Shown here one piece after another: positions 57,228 through 64,000 of a DNA stretch of 64,000 nucleotides. Made by a program: the position numbers and the translations under genes. The DNA lies in contig CP091135.1 of NCBI GenBank assembly GCA_021582655.1, forward strand, positions 818,357 through 882,356, written 5' to 3'. Under the pieces are notes generated by a model. It saw nothing but the letters and a program-made list of their open reading frames with translations. It was not told where the DNA came from and did not search any database. This DNA comes from Nitrosomonas sp. (GTDB taxonomy: Bacteria; Pseudomonadota; Gammaproteobacteria; Burkholderiales; Nitrosomonadaceae). Numbering within the stretch: the stretch's first letter is position 1; the number at the start of each line of letters is the position of its first letter.

Positions 57228-58001
57228 TCAGATTCTGCCGAAAATCAAATAGGTTTCGCCCCAATTCCGGGACGGCCGCTTGGTGACTTCCAGCCCCGCT
57301 TGTTTCATGATCGCGATCGCCTGTTCCTGCTCGGCTTGCGTTCCCAATTCGATAATTACCGATTTCAGCGCCGGATTGGCCAGCACATTCGCCGCGCCTC
57401 GCAAAATGGAAATTTCAATGCCGTCGACATCGATTTTCAGATAGTTCGGGTACGGAAAACCCCAGCACCCGCACAAATCATCCAGAGTAACGCCGAACAT
57501 TCCCTGAGTATGCGTCGCTGCGATTTTCATGTTTTCCAAATCCTCCCGTCCGAATTGAGACCGGTTTCCGCCCGGTATGAATTTCGGGATGTACAGCTTG
57601 GAAAATTCACTGCGCCCGGATACTGCGACGCAGTACGACAACACCCGATCACTCAGGCCGTTCAGGTAAATATTTTTATTCAGCGCGTAATAATTATTGC
57701 TTTGCGGTTCGAATGCGAACACTTGCACCTGATCGCCGAATTTTTTCGCCGGATACAATGAATATTGCCCGATATTGGCGCCGATATCGAAGTAACAGCT
57801 CCCGGGTTCGAAACCATCGAGCCAATCCAAGGTATCCGGTTCTTTTTTCGCATACGTCCTGGCCCGATTGAGAGTGCGCAGATGATCGACAGAGATCAAG
57901 ATCCGCTGCCCTCTGACCGGTACCTCGGTATAACCGCCCTTGAATTTATAGGCCGCGACCACCAGCTCATTGAATATGTCTTTTACCCGCATCGTCGTCA
58001 C
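57228..58001 (-). CDS. FkbM family methyltransferase
   Basis: A 257-residue SAM methyltransferase. Motif I is CYFDIGANIGQYSLYPAKKF near residues 68-87, and YLKIDVDGIEISILRGA near 198-214 is the FkbM signature. Such enzymes often O-methylate glycan residues. Part of a minus-strand run of surface-glycan genes. Confidence 0.9.
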   Translation of the reverse strand: MTTMRVKDIFNELVVAAYKFKGGYTEVPVRGQRILISVDHLRTLNRARTYAKKEPDTLDWLDGFEPGSCYFDIGANIGQYSLYPAKKFGDQVQVFAFEPQSNNYYALNKNIYLNGLSDRVLSYCVAVSGRSEFSKLYIPKFIPGGNRSQFGREDLENMKIAATHTQGMFGVTLDDLCGCWGFPYPNYLKIDVDGIEISILRGAANVLANPALKSVIIELGTQAEQEQAIAIMKQAGLEVTKRPSRNWGETYLIFGRI

Positions 58002-58041
58002 CTCATAGAATGGAGTGGGTGAAACGCTGCCACCCGTTTAA

Positions 58042-59307
58042 CTAACTTGCCAACTCTTCCAGCAGTGCCGTATAACGGGACAGCACATCGGCATCCGGGT
58101 AGTCGAGCATTTCGTCCAGAAAACGCTGCCGATGCGCTGCAACGTAGAAGCCATCAAAACCGTTGATCAGGAAATGATTGATTTTTTCGTACACGTCGTC
58201 ACGGCATCTCAATTCCGTTTCAGGCATGTAATACGCTACCGCCGAGCGCGCCGCAATCAGATAATCCGCCGCCAGTACCGGCTTTCCGGCTCTTACCGCT
58301 TCGAACACCACCGAAGTGGCCAAGTCGATCAACACATCCGCCCAGTCCATCAAATGCACCGAATGCGCGTCGTCGCTCGCAATATGGACATTCGGCAATT
58401 TTCTGATCGAACTGTCTCTGGTCAGCGATTGCTTCCAGCCGCTGCGCGTATGCGGCTTGATGATCAATTCGACACCGGGAAATCCGGCGATCATATGCAC
58501 CACTTCGCCGACTTCTTCCCAGAAGGTGGTGAAGTTGGCTTTGCGCAGAAACATGACGATTTTGAGTTTGCTGTCGGATCGCATCAACGGGGAAGGCGGC
58601 ATCATCTTCGCCAGAATGTTCAACCAGGTTTCGCAATAACGGGGGGAACCCAGCACCGCCAATTGCTTGCCGGTCATGAAGGGACGAAAACGCACCGCGC
58701 ATAATTCGTTGGGCACCACCACTCGATCGAATATCGTCGCCGCCGAAAAAGTCGGGTCCGGCTCGACGCGCCTTTCTCCACGCCGGATCAACTGGCTGTA
58801 ATGCGGACTATCGCCATGCGGTAAAGAAACCGTTCCAAGCCCCCGCTCTTTCGCCATCGCCACCACAATTTCGACCCATTCGACACAAATCACCGAGTTG
58901 CGCTCGATCCAATCGAACGCAACCACACCGCGGCCATCGCGGCCGAAGCATCGCTGCAGCAAAGATTCCGCCGTATGGCGCCACAACGGCTCACGCCTTT
59001 TCTCATCGAACCGCTGCGCCAATCGCTCCGCCAATCCGCCTAATACTTTGATGCGGCGCACATTGCGCGTCAACATCAGCATTTGCAACCGCCATTTCCA
59101 ATAATTCAGCAGCGAAAACAACTCCCTGATATGCGCAACGCGCACACCTTGCAGCTGACTCAGATACTTAACACGAAAATCGTTTCTGAATTTTGCCGAA
59201 CCGATCAACACCACGTCACATTGATGACCGGAACCTATCCATTGATGGACAACCGGTGCGACATGATCGATGTCGTTATAGTGGCGCAGAAAAAAAAGAG
59301 CTTTCAT
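58042..59307 (-). CDS. GT-B-like surface polysaccharide transferase (CDP-glycerol/KpsS type)
   Basis: A 421-residue protein with two Rossmann-like halves. Distinct parts are SLPHGDSPHYSQL near 190, ELIIKPHTRSGWKQ near 298, and LIDLATSVVFEAVRAGKPVLAADY near 350 (the last 15 residues quoted form the nucleotide-sugar donor motif). These features match capsule-type and CDP-glycerol glycerophosphotransferase-like families. Donor and acceptor are unknown. First gene of the minus-strand run, divergent from the sugar operon at 59563. Confidence 0.72.
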   Translation of the reverse strand: MKALFFLRHYNDIDHVAPVVHQWIGSGHQCDVVLIGSAKFRNDFRVKYLSQLQGVRVAHIRELFSLLNYWKWRLQMLMLTRNVRRIKVLGGLAERLAQRFDEKRREPLWRHTAESLLQRCFGRDGRGVVAFDWIERNSVICVEWVEIVVAMAKERGLGTVSLPHGDSPHYSQLIRRGERRVEPDPTFSAATIFDRVVVPNELCAVRFRPFMTGKQLAVLGSPRYCETWLNILAKMMPPSPLMRSDSKLKIVMFLRKANFTTFWEEVGEVVHMIAGFPGVELIIKPHTRSGWKQSLTRDSSIRKLPNVHIASDDAHSVHLMDWADVLIDLATSVVFEAVRAGKPVLAADYLIAARSAVAYYMPETELRCRDDVYEKINHFLINGFDGFYVAAHRQRFLDEMLDYPDADVLSRYTALLEELAS

Positions 59308-59562
59308 AACCGTAATATAAATTTAGCAAGATGATTCAGTTAAAATTTTCCCTGTTTAAACAAACAATTCGACAAGGCGCGCCATTTTACTCTCGCCATT
59401 ACCCAATTACCAGCAGCATGTCCGTATCTGTGAAAATTCCACAACAGCACGTTACGGATTCGTATTTTCCAATCAAGTGTTGCTCTTGAAACCGGAAAAA
59501 CCGGATAATCTGCATATTTTCCAATCGCCAGGTTTTCTATCCCACTTATCACGAGAACTTTC

Positions 59563-60315
59563 ATGAAAACAATCGCTGTCATTCCCGCTCGCATGGGATC
59601 TTCACGTTTTCCCGGCAAACCGATCGCCAATATCCTGGGTCGCCCGATGATCGAGCACATTTATAAGCGCGTGGCAATGAGTCCGTCGCTCGATGCCACA
59701 TACATCGCCACCTGCGATGACGAAATCCGCGAAGTGGCGGAAAGCTTCGGCGCCCGGGTCATCATGACCGCAGACACGCACGAACGCGCCAGTGATCGAG
59801 TCGCCGAAGCGGCGGCGCATGTTCCCGATGCGGGCTTGATCGTCATGGTGCAAGGCGACGAACCAATGACACACCCCGACATGATCGATACCGCGGTCGC
59901 GCCGTTCCGGCACGATCCCGATCTCGGTTGCGTCAACCTGGCACGCAGAATCGAACACGAGGCCGATTACCTCGATTTCAACACCATCAAAGTGGTGATG
60001 GACCAGCATGACAATGCGCTTTACATGTCGCGCCGCCCGATTCCGTCGCTCGCCAAAACCGGGTTTGCCGGTACCGTAGTCTACAAACAAGTATGTATCA
60101 TTCCGTTTCGCCGCGATACGCTGTTCCAATATACGCAATTGCCCCCGACCCCGCTGGAACAGCTCGAGTCCATCGATATGCTGCGCCTGCTCGAACACGG
60201 TTTGCCGGTCAGAATGGTGCATACCGAATACAACACCCAAGCGGTCGACACTACCGCCGATCTGTTGCGTGTCGAAAAGCTGATGCAATCCGATCCGCTG
60301 CTCTCTCACTATTAG
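59563..60315 (+). CDS. kdsB: KdsB-like CMP-sugar (3-deoxy-manno-octulosonate) cytidylyltransferase
   Basis: A 250-residue enzyme that activates an acidic 3-deoxy sugar with CTP. Motifs: IPARMGSSRFPGKP at residues 6-19, HERASDRVAEAAAH near 72-85, MVQGDEPMTHP near 94-104 and RRPIPS near 153. Length and core match KdsB, but the gene starts an operon of sugar-synthesis enzymes rather than sitting with lpxK, so it may use a Kdo-like acid other than Kdo. GAGAACTTTC precedes the ATG. Confidence 0.85.
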   Translation: MKTIAVIPARMGSSRFPGKPIANILGRPMIEHIYKRVAMSPSLDATYIATCDDEIREVAESFGARVIMTADTHERASDRVAEAAAHVPDAGLIVMVQGDEPMTHPDMIDTAVAPFRHDPDLGCVNLARRIEHEADYLDFNTIKVVMDQHDNALYMSRRPIPSLAKTGFAGTVVYKQVCIIPFRRDTLFQYTQLPPTPLEQLESIDMLRLLEHGLPVRMVHTEYNTQAVDTTADLLRVEKLMQSDPLLSHY

Positions 60316-60323
60316 GATCTGTC

Positions 60324-61094
60324 ATGTCACTCAAAGCAAAACTGAACCGATCGCAATTGACCATCGGCTCGTGGGTCACACTGGGGCATCCGTCGATCGC
60401 CGAAATCATGGCATCCGCCGGGTTCGATTGGCTGGTGTTGGATATGGAGCACAGTGTGCTGGAACTGGGCGAAGTGCAAACCATCATCCAAGTGCTGGAC
60501 GCCAAACAATGCCCGGCCATCGTACGCCTGACATCCAATCATCCCGATCAGATCAAACGCGTGATGGACGCCGGCGCCACCGGCGTGATGGTACCGATGA
60601 TCAAATCCGCCGCCGATGCCAAAGCTGCAGTCGACGGCGTGTACTACCCGCCGCGCGGACAACGCGGTGTCGGTTTGGCACGCGCGCAAGGCTACGGTGC
60701 GAGCTTCCAGGCGTACCGGCAATGGCTGGAGGAAAACGCGGTGATTGTGGCGATGATCGAACATGTCGCTGCGGTCGAAGCGATTGACAGCATTCTCGCG
60801 GTACCCGGCATCGATGCGTATATCATCGGACCTTACGATCTGTCCGGTTCAATGGGGCGACCCGGCGATCTGAATCACCCGGAGGTGCAGGCCGCGATCA
60901 CACGCGTACTTGAAGCGGGTCGCCGGGCCGGCAAGCCGGGCGGCATTCACGTCATCGAGCCCGATCCGCAAGCACTGCAACAACGCATTCAGGCAGGTTT
61001 CAATTTCCTCGGTTATGCGCTGGATATCCGCATCCTGGATTCGATCTGCCGCTCCCATTTACACGGTATCCGTACTGCATTAGAAAAATCATGA
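60324..61094 (+). CDS. HpcH/HpaI family aldolase
   Basis: A 256-residue pyruvate-type class II aldolase. Motifs: LVLDMEHSVLEL (residues 33-44) with DxEH metal-binding, GATGVMVPMIKSAADAKAAV near 86-105 and PPRGQRGVGLARAQGYG near 110-126. The family cleaves or forms 4-hydroxy-2-oxo acids from pyruvate or oxaloacetate and an aldehyde. Start chosen at 60324 after AGGATCTGTC; the long frame from 60093 would cover kdsB. In this operon it could make the carbon skeleton of a 3-deoxy-2-ulosonic acid. Its partner dehydrogenase overlaps by four bases. Confidence 0.88.
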   Translation: MSLKAKLNRSQLTIGSWVTLGHPSIAEIMASAGFDWLVLDMEHSVLELGEVQTIIQVLDAKQCPAIVRLTSNHPDQIKRVMDAGATGVMVPMIKSAADAKAAVDGVYYPPRGQRGVGLARAQGYGASFQAYRQWLEENAVIVAMIEHVAAVEAIDSILAVPGIDAYIIGPYDLSGSMGRPGDLNHPEVQAAITRVLEAGRRAGKPGGIHVIEPDPQALQQRIQAGFNFLGYALDIRILDSICRSHLHGIRTALEKS

Positions 61095-62023
61095 ATACAT
61101 TGGTTATTTCCACATCATCGTTTGGTATCGACCAGAACCCGCCGCTACAACAATTGCAGCAACAAGGTTTCCGCATCATCACCAACCCGTACAAACGCAA
61201 ACTGACGGAAGATGAGATCATCGGGCTATTGAAGGACGGCGCTATCGGCCTGATCGCCGGTATCGAACCGTTGACCGAACGTGTGTTCCAAGCCGCACCG
61301 GCACTGAAAGTCATCTCACGCTGCGGCGCGGGGTTGGACAGCGTCGATCTCGCCGCTGCGCAGAGCCGCGGCATCGCGGTGCTGAACACACCGGAAGCAC
61401 CCGCACAAGCGGTCGCTGAATTGACAATGGGGTATATTTTGGGTTTGCTGCGGCAGATCAGCGAGATCGATCAGGCCGTGCGCAGCGGCGAATGGCCACG
61501 CACCCAAGGCCGGCTGCTTGCAGCGCAAACCGTCGGTATCGTGGGGCTTGGTCATATCGGCCGCCGCGTGGCGCGGCTGTGCCGGGCGTTTGAAGCCGCC
61601 GTGATCGCATATGATCCGTTCGCAACCCGGATGCCGGACGATGTGACATCCGTATCGTTCGAACAACTGCTGCAACAGGCGGATATTATCACGCTGCATT
61701 TGCCGTACTCCGCCGGCACGCATCACTTGCTCGACACCCAAGCATTCGCCGCGATGAAACCGGAAGCGATCGTCATCAATGCCGCACGCGGCGGTCTGAT
61801 CGACGAGGACGCGCTCGCACAAGCGCTGCAATCCGGCAAGCTTGCCGCCGCCGCGCTGGACGTATTCGAACAGGAGCCCTACCGGGGTCCGCTGCTTGCA
61901 CTGCACCATGTCACCGTGACTTCACACGTCGGCTCACTGGCCAGAGAATCGCGGCAACGCATGGAAACCGAAGCGGCGGAAAATCTGCTGCAAGGCCTGA
62001 CCCGAATAGGCGCAATCCGATGA
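61091..62023 (+). CDS. D-2-hydroxyacid dehydrogenase (phosphoglycerate dehydrogenase-like)
   Basis: A 310-residue NAD-dependent dehydrogenase. NAD motif GIVGLGHIGRRVARLC near residues 153-168; catalytic Arg and nearby in NAARGGLIDEDAL near 231-243; catalytic His in TSHVGSLA near 277. It would oxidise or reduce a 2-hydroxy/2-oxo acid of the pathway. Overlaps aldolase and epimerase genes by four bases each, showing tight coupling. Confidence 0.9.
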   Translation: MNTLVISTSSFGIDQNPPLQQLQQQGFRIITNPYKRKLTEDEIIGLLKDGAIGLIAGIEPLTERVFQAAPALKVISRCGAGLDSVDLAAAQSRGIAVLNTPEAPAQAVAELTMGYILGLLRQISEIDQAVRSGEWPRTQGRLLAAQTVGIVGLGHIGRRVARLCRAFEAAVIAYDPFATRMPDDVTSVSFEQLLQQADIITLHLPYSAGTHHLLDTQAFAAMKPEAIVINAARGGLIDEDALAQALQSGKLAAAALDVFEQEPYRGPLLALHHVTVTSHVGSLARESRQRMETEAAENLLQGLTRIGAIR

Positions 62024-62958
62024 CTGCCATCTCAAGCGAGAAAGTCATCGTCTTTGGCGCCAGCGGCTTTCTCGGCAGCCATGTGGCCGACGCTTTGACC
62101 ACCGCCGGCTACCAAGTACGGTTATTCGACCGCGTACCGTCACCGTTTCAAAAGAATAACCAGGAAATGATCGTCGGCGACATCATGGACCTCGATCAAG
62201 TCGTCGAAGCCGCCAAAGGCGCGTCGATCGTATATAACTTCGCCGCCATCGCCGACATCGACGAAGCGCACGACAAACCGATTCCGACTGCGACCATCAA
62301 CGTGCTGGGCAACATGCACACGCTGGAAGCCGCCCGCATCGCCGGTGCGCGCCGATTCGTATTCGCCAGCACCGTATACGTCTATTCCGAATCCGGCTCG
62401 TTTTACCGCGCCAGCAAACAGGCGGCGGAGCGCTTCACCGAAACTTACCACGAACGCTACGGTCTCGATTACAACATTCTGCGCTACGGTTCGCTGTACG
62501 GCCGCCGTGCCGACCGCCGCAACGGCATCTACCGCATGCTGCGCGAAGCGATCGAACATTATTCGATCACCTACAAAGGCAGCGGCGAAGCGATGCGCGA
62601 ATACATCCACGTCGAAGATGCGGCACGCATGAGCGTGCAGGTGCTGGCACCCGAATTCACCAATCGTCACTTGATTCTGACCGGTCAGGAAAAATTGCGC
62701 ATCAAGGATGTGATGACGATGATTTCCGAAATGATGCCGTGGCCGGTTGAATTGCATTTCGACGAAGCCAATACCGTACATCATTACACAATCACGCCGT
62801 ACGCGTTTCAACCGAAAATCGGCCGCAAACTGGTGCTGAACGAACATGTCGATCTCGGACAAGGCCTGCTCGACTGCCTGCGCGAAATTCACCAGGATTT
62901 GCACCACGGCGACGAAAATGATGATGCCACCCCGGCCACGCCGGACAACCGGGCCTGA
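62020..62958 (+). CDS. NAD-dependent epimerase/dehydratase
   Basis: A 312-residue extended SDR. The NAD motif VFGASGFLGSHVADAL is at residues 9-24 and the catalytic pair is in SFYRASKQ near 127-134 (YxxxK). It probably epimerises or dehydrates a nucleotide-linked or free sugar of this pathway. Translationally coupled to its upstream gene, followed after four bases by the HAD gene. Confidence 0.9.
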   Translation: MTAISSEKVIVFGASGFLGSHVADALTTAGYQVRLFDRVPSPFQKNNQEMIVGDIMDLDQVVEAAKGASIVYNFAAIADIDEAHDKPIPTATINVLGNMHTLEAARIAGARRFVFASTVYVYSESGSFYRASKQAAERFTETYHERYGLDYNILRYGSLYGRRADRRNGIYRMLREAIEHYSITYKGSGEAMREYIHVEDAARMSVQVLAPEFTNRHLILTGQEKLRIKDVMTMISEMMPWPVELHFDEANTVHHYTITPYAFQPKIGRKLVLNEHVDLGQGLLDCLREIHQDLHHGDENDDATPATPDNRA

Positions 62959-62962
62959 CGCG

Positions 62963-63604
62963 ATGAAAACCGCTAACCGGCAAGCAATCATTTTCGATTT
63001 CGACGGCGTGGTGGTCGAGTCCGGTAAAATCAAAACCCAGGCGTTCGCGGAACTCTATCGCGCATACGGCGAAGACATCGTCGCCAAAGTGGTGCAATTC
63101 CATATGCAAAACGGCGGCATGTCGCGCCACCGTAAATTCCGGCATTTCCAGGAACACTTTCTCCATCAGCCACCGCTGACCGAAGCGGAAGAAAAACAAC
63201 TCGATATCCACTTTTCTGAATTGGTGGTCGAAGCCGTGATCGCCGCCGATCCGGTGCCCGGCGCCATCGAACTGATTCGCCGGCAATCCGGCAAAATCCC
63301 GTTATTCGTCGCTTCCGGCACCCCGGAAACGGAACTCAGAATCATCGTCGAACGGCGCGGCCTCGCTCCTTATTTCACCGATGTGCATGGCGCACCGGCG
63401 CTGAAGAAAACCATCATTGCGGAAATTTTGTCCAAGTACGCGCTGCAACCCGAGGCGGTACTGATGATCGGTGACGCGATGGCGGATCTGGAAGGCGCGC
63501 AAGCCAACAACACCGCTTTTCTGGGTCGCGTGTATCCCGGCGATCCGAATCCGTTCCCTGCGCACATCGAAACCGTGCCTGATTTGTGCGGCTTGGTTGA
63601 ATAA
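62963..63604 (+). CDS. HAD-superfamily phosphatase
   Basis: A 213-residue HAD hydrolase. Motif I is IIFDFDGVVVESG at residues 9-21, motif II LFVASGTPETE near 114-124, and motif IV MIGDAMADLEGAQ near 169-181. In this operon it would remove a phosphate from a sugar intermediate, as in other acidic-sugar pathways. The longer frame from 62846 overlaps the epimerase and is not used. Last gene of the plus-strand operon. Confidence 0.9.
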   Translation: MKTANRQAIIFDFDGVVVESGKIKTQAFAELYRAYGEDIVAKVVQFHMQNGGMSRHRKFRHFQEHFLHQPPLTEAEEKQLDIHFSELVVEAVIAADPVPGAIELIRRQSGKIPLFVASGTPETELRIIVERRGLAPYFTDVHGAPALKKTIIAEILSKYALQPEAVLMIGDAMADLEGAQANNTAFLGRVYPGDPNPFPAHIETVPDLCGLVE

Positions 63605-63612
63605 ATCCGCCG

Positions 63613-64000
63613 ATGCCGATGCAACGTAAAGTTTTCCCGGATATCGACTCATTAAGCCAAGATTTCGCCGACTTTGCCGCAACCGTGCTGCAAAACGCGC
63701 TGACCCGCCGCCCTCAAGTCGCCCTCGCCGTCCCCGGCGGCAACACCCCGCGCCACTACCTGCCCGCGCTGGCCCGATGCCGGTTACCCTGGGAACGCAT
63801 TACCGTCACGCTCAGCGACGAACGCTGGGTCAACACCGACGATGCGCAATCAAACGAACATCTGGTGAAGCAGCACTTGATGCAACACCTCCCCCCGGAA
63901 ACACCGTTCATCGGGCTCAAAACCCGCCACGACAACCCTTTTGACGCTGCCGCCGAAATCCACCGGCGCCTGGATGCGTTACCGTTGCCGATCAGCTTGA
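63613..64000 (+). CDS. pgl: 6-phosphogluconolactonase, N-terminal part
   Basis: An open frame from the ATG at 63613 (or 63619) runs past the window edge, giving about 129 residues without stop. It shows VALAVPGGNTPRHYLPALA (residues about 35-53) and WERITVTLSDERWVN (about 58-72), which are 6PGL/DevB signatures, then SNEHLVKQHL. It hydrolyses 6-phosphogluconolactone in the oxidative pentose-phosphate pathway. The C-terminal part is outside the window. Confidence 0.88.
   Translation, partial: MPMQRKVFPDIDSLSQDFADFAATVLQNALTRRPQVALAVPGGNTPRHYLPALARCRLPWERITVTLSDERWVNTDDAQSNEHLVKQHLMQHLPPETPFIGLKTRHDNPFDAAAEIHRRLDALPLPISL

Noticed and set aside
59602-60309. Minus-strand frame (235 codons) opposite the KdsB-like gene
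   Set aside because: It mirrors the third-position GC pattern of a real gene and resembles no known family.
61316-61909. Minus-strand frame (197 codons) opposite the 2-hydroxyacid dehydrogenase
   Set aside because: Antisense shadow of a clear gene.
62140-63033. Long minus-strand frame (297 codons) opposite the epimerase and HAD genes
   Set aside because: It lies antisense to two well-recognised genes, gives low-complexity hydrophobic/His-rich sequence and is best explained by codon bias.

Overview
The window looks like a chromosomal segment of a betaproteobacterium close to Nitrosomonas/Nitrosospira (Nitrosomonadaceae). This is inferred from the gene content: the rpsP-rimM-trmD-rplS operon, coq7, the algH-ruvX-pyrR-pyrB-pyrC' cluster, YciB beside a parvulin isomerase, an exosortase-associated small protein and protein style. 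No ammonia-oxidation gene is present, so the genus is not proven. I found no rRNA, tRNA, CRISPR array, prophage or intact insertion sequence.

Layout. (1) 1-682: decayed gene carrying several frameshifts. (2) 722-8997: a zinc-starvation island, with an ABC permease/ATPase pair, a DUF3299 lipoprotein, a Zur repressor, a TonB-dependent receptor behind a near-perfect AT-rich palindrome, and two secreted All3515-like proteins, one with a dockerin domain. (3) 9.2-28.6 kb: housekeeping genes (DUF2024, IalB-like, ArsC-like, ribosomal/tRNA-modification operon, ferredoxin-type oxidoreductase, coq7, pyrimidine genes, oligopeptidase A, MlaA, YciB, YciI, isomerase, alanine racemase, LplT, DAHP synthase). 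(4) 28.8-36.9 kb, all minus strand: galU, galE, cysN, cysD, glmS, glmU, giving nucleotide-sugar and sulfate-activation functions. (5) 37.2-40 kb: a membrane-anchored unknown, then purine salvage (hpt, mtnP) and peptide deformylase. (6) 40.3-50 kb: exopolysaccharide genes (heparinase-like, GDP-mannose dehydrogenase, glycosyltransferase), a frameshifted unknown, and accessory genes ending in a sulfotransferase. (7) 50.5-53.8 kb: a visibly AT-richer accessory module with an M43-type metalloprotease, a tyrosinase-like protein and a lipoprotein. (8) 54-63.6 kb: surface glycan genes on both strands, including a five-gene plus-strand operon (KdsB-like cytidylyltransferase, HpcH/HpaI aldolase, 2-hydroxyacid dehydrogenase, epimerase, HAD phosphatase) that may make and activate an unusual acidic sugar. 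(9) The window ends inside a 6-phosphogluconolactonase gene.

Main points for a second look: the zinc island with its dockerin protein; the acidic-sugar operon using a pyruvate-type aldolase; the CysN protein with a decayed APS kinase domain; the dihydroorotase homologue without its metal-binding HxH motif; a G8 tract that splits one gene; a 131-137 bp element with terminal inverted repeats present in two full and two partial copies; and the metalloprotease/tyrosinase-like module.
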